Part shown: in pieces, positions 10,112-21,379 of the stretch
Layout: every line of letters begins with the position of its first letter
Numbering within the stretch: position 1 is the stretch's first letter
Assembly (NCBI GenBank): GCA_029834535.1
Contig: JAQMWT010000201.1
Location: forward strand, 37,014-101,013
Direction of reading: 5' to 3'
Length of the DNA: 64,000 nt
From: Chrysophaeum taylorii
Taxonomy: Eukaryota; Sar; Pelagophyceae; Pelagomonadales; Pelagomonadaceae
Notes under the pieces: model-generated
Seen by the model: only the letters and a program-made list of their open reading frames with translations
What the model was told of the DNA's origin: nothing
Database searches by the model: none
Translations under genes and position numbers: made by a program

Positions 10112-10990
10112 TCAGCGAGTCCGGCGAGAAGCACGAGCCTTGGATGAACGAGCGTCTCGGGAACGAATCTTCTTGTATACACGTTCAACGACAGGTTCGG
10201 GAACGCGTCCACTACGCAAAGTGAAATTAGGAATCAGCGCATCGATCTCATGCGGGGCGAAGTCGGTGACACAAGGAGTGGTACTGTTGTTGACCTTGGT
10301 CTTGTCGGTGAAACCGTGACAGTCCGCGTCCTTGTATTCCGGCTTAAGCTTGCGAGTAGAGAGATGTGAGGTAGGCTTGTAATAAGAAACCTTGTCGTGG
10401 GGACCAAGATCAGCGTAGAAATGCAGAGCGACTCGATCATTCACAAAATCATAGGGTTCATAAACTTCAGCGACGTAAATCTTCTTTCGCCAATCGGACC
10501 GTTTATTATCCGGAATCCGAAAGACAACCAACCTCCCATGCTTGTAATCATCCCGAAAGGTCTCCTTGGGCTTGGGCACAGCTCGATCGACCACTGGAGA
10601 AACCATCACAGGGGTGATCTGGCTAACATGAACACAACGGCGTTCAGGAGGAGAATCAAGAGACTCAATCCTGTAAGTGACCGGGGACAAGCGTTCCAAA
10701 ATAACGAATGGACCGCGCCATTCCGGTCGAAGCTTGTTCTGAAGAAAAGGGATGTAGAGCAGAACATGTGAACCTTCTTCATACTCCACATCGACATGGT
10801 CCGCATTATAGGCGAGACGTTGTTTACGAAGAGCCTTCTCACGAGCTTCGTTCACCGTAGCGGTATAGAACTTCAGCCTCTCGCGAGTCTCGGCCACAAC
10901 ATCGGAGCGAGTTTTCGGCAGGCGGCGGACATCAAGATCCATGATCGTATAATCTGTTGGCACTAGAGGCTGCCGGTTGAGACGAAGCAT
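10112..10990 (-). pseudogene. pol: integrase C-terminal part and chromatin-reader-like tail (copy B)
   Basis: 292 open codons (MLRLNRQPLVPTDYTIMDLD...). They hold the end of the integrase (LLYIPFLQNKLRPEWRGPFV, the small barrel typical of gypsy integrases: 'KL.P.W.GPF.I.....P..Y.I'), then VHVSQITPV, and a module of about 150 residues (VVFRIP, 'DWRKKIYVAEVYEPYDF', 'VALHFYADLGP'). The position matches that of chromodomains in chromoviruses, and the pattern of Trp and acidic/aromatic residues would suit a small beta-barrel reader. I do not identify it as a true chromodomain. The frame continues from the integrase core upstream through stop codons. Confidence 0.7.
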
Positions 10991-10999
10991 GAAAGGTAA

Positions 11000-11993
11000 A
11001 ATCCGAGTTCCCGGAATAAACTTGCGATTTTAGCAAAAAGCAATGTACTCCGCGAATTCGGGCCATTCCGTGATCTTGCGGTTTTGAAGGCACGCACGGA
11101 GGAAAGCCTTGATAAAGCGGTTGACCCTTTCCGCAGGATTAGCCTGAGCATGATACGGAATCGTGGTACTATACCGAACATTGAAGAGATGACAAAACTC
11201 TTCCATCAACTTGTTGACGAACTCTTTCCCATTGTCGGTGCGAATCCTCTGAGGTAGATAACCTTTGAGTAATATATTCGCGACAAAAGACTCGAGGATT
11301 CAATCAGCAGTCTCATGGTGTAGTACGTCAAGAATCGAGAAATGAGAAAATGTGATCAAAATAGATGGTCAGATATGTATCGGGACCAGCGCTGGGCGAA
11401 GGTCCGAACATATCCATACAAAGGACGACGCAATCACCATAATACACCGGTTGCTGAAGCAGACCTGCTCTCTTTGGTTCGGGCGTACGAGCTTTCTTGC
11501 ACACTATGCAACCAGCAATGTAAGCACCCACCTCATTAGACATGTGGGGCCACCAAAAACGTTCAAGTATCGACTGCACTGTACTTTGACGACCCATGTG
11601 ACCACCATTGAGAGGTGTGTCATGGTACAATCGGATGATGCGCGTCCGTAAAGTTCGGGGTGCGACTATCATCGGGTGCAAGTCAGGTGCGGCACGGTAG
11701 AGAACTCCTTTCACCACTTGATAGCGATAATTGGCTCCGTACCGACGAAGAGAATGGCCCTGAGCCATGCGATAACGAATGTCCTCGCAAGTAGCATCAG
11801 TGATCTGCTCTTTGGCTATCTCTTCCAAAGTCAAATTATCCGGAATCTTGTCGATGTACTCTTGGTAATCATCGGCATCACGGAAAATACTAGGCTGGGT
11901 CTGCAGACGTTGCTTCTGACGTTGTTTCGTAGCATGAGACGTGACCAATTGCATCGGATCATCGAGGTCTTCTTCCTCTTCCTCCACAGGCAA
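11000..11993 (-). pseudogene. pol: gypsy integrase, zinc-binding and catalytic core (copy B)
   Basis: The frame 11,993-11,328 holds the HHCC zinc finger (HDTPLNGGHMGRQSTVQS, then GCIVCKKAR) and the first catalytic Asp (CMDMFGP). The second (RTDNGKEFVNKLMEEF) and third (HAQANPAERVNRFIKAF) catalytic residues lie at about 11,250-11,110. At least two stops interrupt them, one near 11,305 and one near 11,033 (C*NRKFIPGT, where copy C has CYNRKFIPGT). The integrase would insert the cDNA into the genome. The stops make this copy unlikely to encode an active one. Confidence 0.8.
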
Positions 11994-12048
11994 CTCAGTC
12001 GTAACAAACGACAGAATGACATGGCACCCAGGTAAAGGTACTCCTTCA

Positions 12049-12609
12049 TCATCGACAGGGCGAGAGTTCTTGGCACACTAGATACGCGTGGTTCAAGGGT
12101 TCACCAAACTCGTCCGTCTCGATGACATGATCTATAGGATTGCGAGAGAGACAGTCAGGGATACTCATTCCCGGCGACTTCCCTGGTTTGTAACCCAATT
12201 CAGGATCAAAGTTGGCGAGCCGCATCGCCCATCGAGCCAACTGCCCAGACGAGTGCTTCGCCTTTCGTAAAAACGTCAAGTTGCGATGATCCGTTTCAAG
12301 GATCGTCTTGTGACCTTCGATATAAGAGCGGAAATGCTCAAGAGAAAGAATAACTGCCAGTAGCTCTAGCCGGCGAGGCTCATAGTTCCGCATCTCTTTC
12401 GGCACAGCTCGGCTCCAATACTCAATTACTCGTTCCTCTCGTGTCACCTTGCCGGTTTCGTCCTTGACTTCCACGAGCTGAAAAAGATACGCGCCCAGAC
12501 CATCCTTGGAAGCATCCGAGCGGATCTGAAAAGGAAGATCGTAGTCAGGATGATAAACTCCGCGAGAGTCCACCAAAGCTTCGATGATCGTGTCCCATGC
12601 CTTTGGCAC
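12049..12609 (-). pseudogene. pol: gypsy RNase H domain (copy B)
   Basis: 186 codons. FQIRSDASKDGLGAYLFQ carries the first catalytic Asp ('DAS..G.G'). Then EPRRLELLAVILSLEHFRSY carries the Glu and DHRNLTFL the third acidic residue. WAMRLANFDPELGYKPGKS and MSIPDCLSR are the usual end of gypsy RNase H ('G..N..AD.LSR'). It degrades the RNA strand of the cDNA hybrid. It is joined to RT in another frame, with the overlap at 12,444-12,609, so a frameshift separates the two. Confidence 0.85.
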
Positions 12610-13660
12610 TCAGGCGTCCACTCAAACTTAACGCCTTCAAGACACAATCGCCTAAGCGGCTCCACAATCTTCGAATAATTCTTCACATATCGGCGGCAAT
12701 AGTTGCTCATGCCAATGAAAGATCGAATCTGGGTCTTCGGGGACGTATTAGGCAACGTACCAGGAATCGGCATCTGCTGCAGCGCTTCTAACGTCTTGGG
12801 ATTCAGCTTCAAGCCTAACGGAGTCGAAATATGTCCCAAAAACTCGATTTCATCCTTGAGGAGGTGGAACGTCGAAGTTCGTCCACTATATCCTCGCTGC
12901 GCTAAATGACACAACACTTCAATCAAAACTTGCAAATGTCGGTGGAGTTCATCCGATCCCATCATAATATCGTCGACAAACGCGACCAAGTCCTTATACA
13001 TCCATGTGGACAAATCGCTAGCCATATGCTTACAAAAGAGAGCTCCTGCTGTTTTTACCCCCAGAGGCAAGCGCAAGAAACTATGGGCTCCAAGTGGACT
13101 AACCATCGTAACGGCGTCCTGAGCAGCGGCGTCCAAACGTAGGTTATGATAACCCCATCGAATATCAATGCACGTCCGCCAACGGCGCATGGCAAGAAAA
13201 GCCAAAGCATCATCTTGACGAATATTCGGCCAACTGTCATTGACCAGCTGATCATTGAGCTGACGCAAGTCAACTGCAGCACGAAAAGCATTCGACGTCC
13301 CGGCCTCTGCTCCCTTCTTAGGCAGCATCAGTACAGGGAATCCCCACGGAGAGTTCGCCGGTCGGATGACTCCATCGCGACACCACTCAGTGATCTGCTT
13401 TCTGAGACACTCGAGCTTTGCTGGCGTCAACCTATAAGGCGTCATCTTGATCGGTCGTGGGTTTGCGTCTTTAAATCGTAGAGAAACCGGTGGCGAGTCC
13501 ACGGGTCTCATAATCGGATCAAAGAAAGCCCACGCGTATTGCACGCAGTGGCTCAACATCATCTTCGCATCATCATCCAGATGCGGGTTGTCGGGAATTC
13601 CCTGTTCTCGAACAACCTTTCGACTTCTTCGTCGGAATTACGACTTTCATCGCTCATTGT
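12600..13660 (-). pseudogene. pol: gypsy reverse transcriptase (copy B)
   Basis: The frame 13,562-12,444 covers fingers to thumb. MTPYRLTPAKLECLRKQITE and VIRPANSPWGFPVLMLPKKG are RT motifs 1-2. FRAAVDLRQLN is the dNTP-binding strand and CIDIRWGYHNLRLD holds the first catalytic Asp. FLRLPLGVKTAGALF and AFVDDIMMGS follow; FVDD, at about 12,969-12,980, replaces the usual YxDD. IEFLGHIST and NYCRRYV close the domain. The N-terminal lead-in (FDVPWKDAPRDADG...) lies in a shifted frame at 13,660-13,760. The active-site residues are all present, so this is the best preserved RT in the window. Confidence 0.88.
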
Positions 13661-13952
13661 CCTTGACGTGCTCGGGAGTCTGCGGTAACGGTACACCGTC
13701 CGCATCGCGCGGCGCATCCTTCCATGGCACATCGAACTTTTCTTCGTATTTGAACCTCACCTCAGGGTGGCTCTTATTGATCTTTTCACCTTTGACGCGC
13801 ACATTCGGCTCGCTCCTTACTTTCGGCTCCTGTTCAGGTTCAGGATCCGGCGGAACGTCCACTTTTGATTGTCGGGGGCAGCAGAAAAAGCATGAGCCGT
13901 CCCCGGGGCATCTGTTGGATGCGGGAGCATAGAGACTTTTGGCGGTTCCCAT

Positions 13953-15308
13953 TTAGTGGGATCCTGGAGACCATCGTGACACCCACTTAACGACACGAGT
14001 ACGCGCATTTAACAGCGGAATCTGTACGCGACGAAAGGTGGTGTCGGAGACTCGCAAATACTGCTCAAAGGATCGATCTGTCGGGCTCAACGCGGTCGGC
14101 AGGACTTCGCCACTTCGGCGGAAACCTCTGGTCGTGGAGTTGTGCAGATCGACTGCCAAAATAGCAAGAGTGTCCGGAGGGACGACAGACGCTAAATGTT
14201 TGAACGAATCTGTCTTATACAAGCTAGCCCAATCATGGTCCACCGGCATCGTGAGCAACTCGGCCGTCATCTCGAGAGTCAAAGGCTGAGTGTCCGAGCG
14301 ATGCGGTCCCAAACGAAGAGGAACTCGCGTAGCGGTGTAAGCCATATCTGTTGCTTCTCGGGACGAGCCAAGATTATTCAGCTGGAGCAGGTGGCGTTCA
14401 TGAGCGTAACCTAAAGCTGCAGCTAAGTTTTGTTGCATATACACACATGTCTTCGGAGCCTCTTGCGAATGCAGTGGGTGACTGGAAACCCACAATCGCA
14501 CGCGATAGCTCATCAGAGTGGGCGTGATATCATGAAAATTGACGACGTACACGTAAGGGTGTAAGCGCGCTATACAAGAAATAATGGACGCCTCCTGTTC
14601 AATCAGCCACATCATGAAGCCAGCCATTTTGCTCAGCTCCATCGTCCAGTTAGTGGCCGTAACACCCCTGCCAACATCTCTGGATGTCAAGTTGCAGAGT
14701 GCTGAATGAACGCAGGGTGGAGACGCTATACACATCGACGATGACCATTCCGCTTCAGGCAAATAAGCCTTGATCAATCGGAGGGTCGAGTCATATCGTC
14801 CGCAGAGCGTGTGCTGAACCACAGGTATCTTCGGAAAATTCTTCTGATGAACCTTGTTGGCAGCTGTTGAAGAGTCAAGAGCAAGGACGACTCGAAACGA
14901 CGTCCCGCACAACTCGTTCGCTCGTTGCAGTCCTAAAGTACTTCCTCCGGCGCCGCTATAGAGCATCACAACATTGCGATACGTGATCGGCACCCAGTGG
15001 ACCTTTCCAAACCTTCGGCGAATCTCGCCTTCTGTAACTTCTCGGCATTTCATTTCCTCCTCGTCAGTTCGTCGGTCGAAATCGTCGTTACCGAACGATG
15101 CTTGACGAGAATTTCTTCTTATCGGCAGAAGGAGACGGCCTGCACCGAGCTCAAAAGCATCGGTTCGGGAGCCGCATCGCCTTGAGTCAGATGGCGACCG
15201 AAACAGTGAATGATAGTTAGCCTTGTTAGATTCGGCTTCACCATCCCTCGTTAAATCGTCGACCGTCTCAGCATTCAGCTCGTCATCAAAACGAACAATA
15301 TCGCCCAA
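13953..15308 (-). CDS. retrotransposon-encoded C5-cytosine methyltransferase-like protein (copy B)
   Basis: 451 open codons. The motifs are VVMLYSGAGGSTLGLQRA (motif I, residues 113-130), VVLALDSSTAANKVHQKNF (motif II, Asp145), CIASPPCVHSALC (motif IV, Cys199), MWLIEQEASII (motif VI position, Glu237) and LMSYRVRLWVSS (motif VIII, Arg269 and Arg271). The linker upstream is partly frameshifted (residues about 30-75 read a different frame from copy D). The C-terminal part (LASVVPPDTLAILAVDLHNS and RTRVVKWVS) matches copies A and D. Located between protease and RT as in the other copies. The stretch 13,660-13,950 is linker with frameshifts that leads into RT. Confidence 0.8.
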   Translation of the reverse strand: MGDIVRFDDELNAETVDDLTRDGEAESNKANYHSLFRSPSDSRRCGSRTDAFELGAGRLLLPIRRNSRQASFGNDDFDRRTDEEEMKCREVTEGEIRRRFGKVHWVPITYRNVVMLYSGAGGSTLGLQRANELCGTSFRVVLALDSSTAANKVHQKNFPKIPVVQHTLCGRYDSTLRLIKAYLPEAEWSSSMCIASPPCVHSALCNLTSRDVGRGVTATNWTMELSKMAGFMMWLIEQEASIISCIARLHPYVYVVNFHDITPTLMSYRVRLWVSSHPLHSQEAPKTCVYMQQNLAAALGYAHERHLLQLNNLGSSREATDMAYTATRVPLRLGPHRSDTQPLTLEMTAELLTMPVDHDWASLYKTDSFKHLASVVPPDTLAILAVDLHNSTTRGFRRSGEVLPTALSPTDRSFEQYLRVSDTTFRRVQIPLLNARTRVVKWVSRWSPGSH

Positions 15309-15417
15309 AGCAGGACTTCACCTTGAGTAATCACGGTCGGCATCATCGGGTAGAGGATATCCACCACTCGAGCTGCGAACTTATCATGATCCTCAGGAGA
15401 AGAACACGTTCCATCGA

Positions 15418-16320
15418 CTACCCCAGTTGCTCGTACCCAGAAGACGTAGCAACGAAAACTTGCCCGTTTCCATGGGTCTGAAAGAGCGACTGGCACGCAG
15501 TGCGCCCAGGCTCGACCTTCATCGTGCGCGCAGCATAGGCTATCACTTCGCAGGCATCGCTGTTCGAACTTTGAGAAGGCGACTGGAGGGACTCCCCAAG
15601 TCGTCGAAGCTCCCGCTCGTTTCGGCGGTGGACGCTGGAGGTCTCAATCTTGCACAAGCGAGCGTAGACTCGGTTCTCAACTGTGCTCAGGCTCTTTTGC
15701 ATCGCATGGTGCTGTTGCCCATAAACCTGAACTACCACGGGATTGCGCTCGTCATAAGTTGTCTGAACGTCAAAATCGGAGAATCGACTCGTCGATCCTG
15801 CACCTTTAGCTTCTTGCGCCCATAAGCGACGTGTGCGGAGAAACGCAATGCGATTTCGCGGGTAGTCCACTATGGCTCCCAACACCCGAATATCGCGCGC
15901 TCCCAGCAAAATAGATGATTAGTATCGGCCACAATGGCAACAACTGGAACGGCCACGTCGTGCAAGCGCAATCGCAATGCGACCCATTTGTGGATAGTCG
16001 TCTTGTTCAATCCTGACCCGTACAGGGCGCTCGACTGGAAGATCGCCCGGTCAAGGATGATGCATCGCTTGCCAGTTTTCGACCATCCCGACAAATATAG
16101 GAGACATCAGCCATTCCATCCACGCCTAAAGTCGTTGCGAACTTCGGCCCGTCGTCGTCTATAAATATGACCAACTATAAACGTAAGTGTACCAGGGTCC
16201 AAACAACCGATGGTGATGGGTGGCTCGATCTTTTCCCCATCGCTCGGCGAAAGTGCAGTGTGATGACATCGTATCTCCGGTTTCGCATCGCCCGGCATCT
16301 GCATCGTCACCGCTGCCATA
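15418..16320 (-). pseudogene. retropepsin-like protease and linker (copy B)
   Basis: At 16,319-16,107 the frame reads GCLDPGTLTFIVGHIYRRR, which is copy D's DTGTLTFIVGHIYKR with Thr replaced by Pro in the catalytic triplet. After a frame change, VPVVAIVADTNHLFCWERA and, at 15,909, MLGARDIRVLGAIVDYP supply the flap side and the LLG strand. The rest to 15,418 is the linker (AARTMKVEPGRT, 'FVATSSGYEQLG') that precedes the methyltransferase. The Thr-to-Pro change plus several frameshifts make it inactive. Confidence 0.7.
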
Positions 16321-16329
16321 TCTGGCGTT

Positions 16330-18766
16330 CCATCTCGCCTCTGAATCTATATGGCGCTCGCCGCTTCGGCTGCTTCCTCATTCCCCAGTTTCGCTGACAA
16401 CAAATTCTGACACTTCTCAATCGGAGGCACATAGCATCCTTTATCTCTTCTGGCAATCGTCGTTTCTCGTCCATCAAATCGGACATTCCGTCAACTTCCT
16501 CCATCGGCGCCGCTGTGGTCTGCTCTGCTGCGACCAAAACTGTATCGGCTAAAACATCGGCTAAAACGGTTATAGGGGGGCGTAGGAAAAAGACGTCGTC
16601 CCGACGTCAACTCAAATCTGGCTAACGTCATCATCGTGAACTGCCCTGCAAGACATGCACATTGACGAATGGGGGACACTGGAACCTGCGGCATGGGTTC
16701 GTCGGTCTCGAATCTGAGTCTTCCAGTAGTGCGGAGAATCCAAAGTAGCATCTGATATTGCTTCATACGATGTGAAGGCCACCGAACGATCCGAGCGATG
16801 GTGGTATTTTGCTCCTGTTGCAAACGATGGCTCGTCACACAGCGACATCGGCAACATCATCGGAGACTCGGGCGGGGCGCGCCGTCGGGTAAAGACAACT
16901 CCCGACGATGGCGGCGCGTCGCATAAAGATTGGAACGCGAAAGTGGCGCTCGAATGTCCCGAACTATCCTGATATCGGCCTCCGTCATATTCGTCATCGT
17001 GATGTCGATGACGTCGGCGCCGGCGCGAATTGCGACTATAGCTCCGGCGACGGCGGGGACTCGGGCTGGTTTGAGGGTATGGGCCTTTCGATCGGGCTCT
17101 GGCTTCGATGTCGGCGCGACGATCGTCTAGAAGGTGATCGTCCGTCTCGCTGTCGTGTAGAAGACGTGGCATCCTTGATGCCTCTGACCTCGCTCACCAT
17201 GGTCGCCATTGTGGTTCCAAGATCGGTGAGGGCGTTTGAATTTCATTAGAAGGCGATCCGCGCGTGGCGTTCGCATGAGATGCATCATCACGCGCCCAAT
17301 CGGAACGCGATATGGGTTGCTTCTTCTGCTTACGAATACGCTTACATCGCACAGTAATAACGATCCGGATCGCGGTTGCAAACCACGCGATTCCCGTGTT
17401 CATCTTCATCATGGGTGGTCCAGAAGAATCCGCAGTCGCGCACGCCCTCTTGCACCACAAAAAGGATGCGTAAGATCAGCGGATCCGCATTCCCAGACGG
17501 TTTATCCGCATCTTGCTTGGCTTGTTGATCGGAGGCCATGGCTCGACCTCCCCGCCCTCGCGGCGGTTTATTCGATTTCGGATTAGGAGGGCCTTGGTCC
17601 TTCTCCTCCTCCATCAACTTCCGCAAGTCGTTCTCGAGCCGCGTGATAAGCGCCACCATCGACTTAAAGTCAAGTAACTATCAGGATGTCCGCTCCTCAT
17701 AGTCCGCACACGGGTCCTCAACTCCTTGGATGTCAACCCACTGATAAGCTGGTCGAGGATATCGACATCATCCATCGTGGGCTGGACACGGAACAGAACT
17801 CCTAGGCTTCCGATTGGAATCTGGTAATACGTCTGGACGTGCCGCTCCCCAGACTTCTCGGAACTGAAGCCTGGTGACCTTCCGCAGCTTGCCGAGCAGC
17901 TAGCGCTGCGTGCTCGGAGGTCGGCAAGTCGATCTAAAGTAATCAGAATTTTATAATGCGGCGTTATTAAGACGACGGATGCGACGAACCGAGGCTCCAT
18001 GCTCTTCATCGTCAGCATCAATTTCAAGTAAAACGACGGACCGTGCGGTAGCTCATCGCAGAGCTCCTCGTATTTCTGCAAGTGTTCCTCAAAAATTGGT
18101 GCAACGGTGTCCGTAGATGCACCGGTAGTAAGTAACGTAATTTCTCGACCGAGTAATGGTCATCTGCTAAAGTATGCATCATCGCTGCCGAATCCAAATT
18201 GAGTTGCCGTTGATCTCGGCCGTCGATTACGAGTTTGAAGTTGTCAGGCTTCAAACTAGAAGTGGGGCGACGGGATCGACTCAGGTTGCCCTTTTCGAAG
18301 GCGTCCGTAACCGTCTGCGATATTCCCCGCGATAATTCCCGTGAAATTTTCGTACCTTCATTCTCAGCTTCCGCCCTACCCCCAGTCTCCGTATCGACTC
18401 GGGGCGGAGGTTCATTCCCCGTTTCAGTATTCCTCTCCGGTTCAGGTGGCCTCACGGGCGTTTCCGGTTCGGGTCGACTCACGGGTCGTTCGCGGCTACT
18501 CTCACGACGCGCACGTTCGGCTAACAATTCATCTCGTTCACGACGAATTCGTTCAGCCTCTTCACGTAGGGTCTTCGATGTCTCAATCTCTTGCTGCAAT
18601 GCGTCATTGAGCATATCAACTTCTCGCAGAGCCGCTTCCTCTTTCGCGTCAGCCCTTTCACGGGCAAACGCTCAGCTAATCGTTCATTTTCGCGACGTCT
18701 CCGCTCGAGGCACACGAAGTCGACTTCGGGCTGCAGATCCGCGCTCAATCGTAACACGCTCGCCAC
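16330..18766 (-). pseudogene. gag: gypsy gag (copy B)
   Basis: From the right: a charged coiled coil (ERRRRENERLAERL, then after a frameshift MLNDALQQEIETSKTLREEA), a Pro/Glu-rich linker, NFKLVIDGRDQRQLNLDSAA with LADDHYS, then PIGSLGVLFRVQPTMDDVD and LDQLISGLTSKELRTRVRTM (capsid-like). A Cys/His cluster follows ('CGFFWTTHDEDEHGNRVVC' and YYC) at about 17,342-17,440, in the place of a zinc knuckle. Basic Arg/Ser-rich frames (17,172-16,612) and a short frame to 16,307 follow. There are at least five frame changes. The function would be particle assembly and RNA packaging. Confidence 0.65.
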
Positions 18767-18924
18767 GGTCTGGGGTCGTTGGACTCAACGGCGAAAATGG
18801 CAGTATCCGGAGGCACGTCAGGGGCACGTCAGCAACGTCGACTGCGCGGCCTCTTAATTCACCTTCCTCGCGGCCTATCTCAGGGGCGGCGGGAAGAACT
18901 GGAGGAGATTCTTCCTCACGCACG

Positions 18925-19351
18925 TCCGCGTCTGTATCCAGACTGTATCAAAATGTCGATGATGAATCTCGAAACACGTCCGGATCCGATGCAAGTAATG
19001 CACGTTGATTCCAACAACGCTATCTGTCGCTGTAAAGCAACGCCGCGGAATTCCAATCCGCTGGCAATTCAAAATGCCCGTGGGTAGCGATCCCACTCGT
19101 AAACAGCTTCCGCCGTTCAGCGCCAAAATCAATTCCCGGAGAATGCGCTGCGATTTCCAACTCGCACGCGTGTTCGTCGTCACTCGGAACGCACGAGCAC
19201 AAACAACGTTCGCGTATATTCTCAACGCAAACCGGTCACTGGAACTCCGTGTGCTTGATCAGGGCACGCGCAAATCGGACCACGTGATACAATACGTACG
19301 CGCAGCTCGTCGGCGACCGATGTAGTCGCACGATCTCGTGTCTCCACCACG
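18925..19351 (-). other. 5' leader of gypsy copy B, with possible primer-binding site
   Basis: No frame is open here. It is nearly identical to 41,230-41,667, which supports it as part of the element. In element orientation, a few bases after the LTR end (CCGCCA) comes TGGTGGAGACACGAGAT (TGGTGGAGTACACGAG in the 41.6-kb copy). A sequence starting TGG next to the 5' LTR is what a tRNA primer-binding site looks like. I cannot name the tRNA. Confidence 0.5.
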
Positions 19352-19643
19352 TGGCGGCACAGAAAACCATCCCGACCCCCGGTGACAAAGGGTACTCACC
19401 GACTTCCTATACCTACTGAAGAGGAAAACACGGACTTAGGGGTCGGGTATGCTCGCCACACACCTTGCTCCGCTCACCAAGCCTCTCAACAAGATGGAGG
19501 ATGGTAATGATAGCAAGAATGCTACAGGAATACAAGAGGTGCTCTACAAGAGGGGTATGATGTCACTAGGAAGGTAGGGAAAGGCGTCCCATTGAACAGG
19601 TGATAAGCAGAAAGGAGGGTAAGCGCGCCAGTTGCCGCCACAA
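19352..19643 (-). repeat. 5' LTR of gypsy copy B
   Basis: A 292-bp copy of the 9,762-10,081 repeat with the same ends (TGGCGGCACAG ... GTTGCCGCCACA on the plus strand) and small deletions. The many differences between the two LTRs mean that the insertion is not recent. Confidence 0.8.
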
Positions 19644-20221
19644 GTCGCACCACCACCGTCGCTGAGGACAGCACGCATAAAGCAGGGGGTCGCGTGGCGG
19701 TAACCACCGCCATCCGCCACACCAGTTATCGGGTTCTCTACCCCAATTCCTGTTTACTGGACTATGCTAAACCCGGACGCACATTTGTTACGCCGCCAAG
19801 CGTCTACTATTTCAAATCGACTAATCTCAACCACAAATCATTTCACGAGGCTTCGGATTGAAGCTCGTGGGCAGTTCGAAGGTTGATCGACAGGAAGGAA
19901 GCGCTCATCGACCCGCTCGGCACCCTCGAGACGTCGAGGGCACAGTCGAAGCAGGGTAAGAAGTCAGCGCGCATAATCCTTTCCTGCCGCACGTGGGAGC
20001 CCGTTTGGACCTTCCGTCAAGGACCCGAAGACCCCCCCGAAAGCCATCGTCCGAGTGACCATTTCCGTGTCCAAAACAAAGGATGACCGCCCGCGCCGTT
20101 CGACCCCCGCTTCTCAGGACTTTGAGAGGGCTCCACGAGCCGTGGTTACGGGGTCGGGTGGCCCAGTACATCGCTCACTAGGGTTTCGTTTGGAAGCTTT
20201 TCGGTCATAAACTTGAGAACT
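19644..20221. other. unassigned sequence between copy B and the palindrome
   Basis: GC-rich sequence with only short frames (for example 67 codons at 19,883-20,086). I see no domain, repeat or RNA gene in it. Confidence 0.4.
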
Positions 20222-20585
20222 GGTACCGAACAAGGCAGGCCAGTAAGTTCGCCAGTAAGTTCACCTAGCCCCAATCTCTGGATCGCACCTGGTGCCGATA
20301 AGTTTCCTGGTCAGTAAGTTCACCTAGTCCAATCTCCCCTTAAAGTAAGTTCGGCTTAAGCCCACTCGTGCTCACATCATCTCGAGCTCGTAGCTGTCGC
20401 CTCCGCCAATCTAAGCTGCGATCCGCACACGCCGCTAACCCGCAGTTTACTCTAAAACCCCCAGTAAGCTCACCTGGTCCCATAGTTCACCTGGTCTACC
20501 ATTCACCTAGTCCCAATCTCAAACCCCAGTAGATTCACCTGGTCCCAGTAAGTTCACCTACAGTGCGCGTGTAGACGCGGGGGGC

Positions 20586-21140
20586 TTATCGGTATTGCAG
20601 CACGTGTGGGGTAGGGTGGAGTCGTCGACTCAGAAGAGCATATCTCAGGGTTGCCGATCGACAGAGAGCCACGTAGAGCTGGACGTGACAGAAGACGGGC
20701 TTGTGGGCAAGAGGACGCCGGACCTCGCGAGGCGTCTGGTCCTGGCTCTTGTTGATCGTTTGGCGTAGGCGGGCCTTAAGGGATACAGGTTGGAGGAGCC
20801 TCGGTGACAACGACACGATCGATCATGTATCTGGTACCGTTGCAGTGGCCGTGCGACGGGTCGAGGTTGCGGACTTTAAGCTCGCGATCAAAGTCAGCAT
20901 GCCGTTGGTTGTCAGGGAGTTCAAAACTCGACTGTAAAGAGCGAGGCGTCGTCTTCCGACCAACCTTCAGCCGAAAAGAACTCCGACGCCTCGTCTCCGG
21001 GAAAAAAAGGCCGCGGTCATGCGCGCGTTGTCAGCATCGACAACATCGTTTCGACGGGGCGTGAGAATGGCGCGCTGAATCAGCCGCCGCGGGTCGTGGA
21101 AACAGTCTGCGAGGTCGCCGTAGACGGCTTGGAGGATCAA
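20586..21140 (-). pseudogene. Helitron/Pif1-type helicase C-terminal fragment, unit 1
   Basis: The minus frame 20,816-20,586 reads TINKSQDQTPREV and PVFCHVQLYVALCRSA. This is the last conserved block of Pif1-family helicases in Helitron RepHel proteins ('TINKSQGQT...V...L..PVF.HGQLYVA.SR'). Upstream pieces lie in other frames. The fragment is non-functional. Confidence 0.7.
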
Positions 21141-21379
21141 TGCCTGCCTGGCTCGCGGGCCTACCTGATCCTCACCCTAAATCGAGGGACAAACAGACAA
21201 ACAGACAAACAGACTGACAGACAGACAGACAGACAAACACAAGTGCAGGCCAGTAAGTTCACCTGGTCCCAGTAAGTTCACCTGGTCACTCAGTTCACCT
21301 AGTCCCAATCTCAAACCTCAGTAAGTTCACCTGGTCCAGCAAGCTCACCTACAGTGCGCGTGTAGACGCCGGAGGGGGC

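Larger units (their letters stand above)
9762..19643 (-). mobile_element. Ty3/gypsy element with methyltransferase, copy B (LTR to LTR)
   Basis: This is the reference copy for element structure. From right to left: 5' LTR (19,352-19,643), leader, gag (18,766-16,330), protease (16,320-15,420), methyltransferase (15,308-13,953), RT (13,660-12,600), RNase H (12,609-12,049), integrase (11,993-11,000), C-terminal tail (10,990-10,112), 3' LTR (9,762-10,081). The length is 9.9 kb. Each domain is recognisable, but most are separated by frameshifts or stops, so this copy is not autonomous. Domain order with RT and RNase H before integrase is the Ty3/gypsy order. I could not find a convincing target-site duplication. 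Confidence 0.85.
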
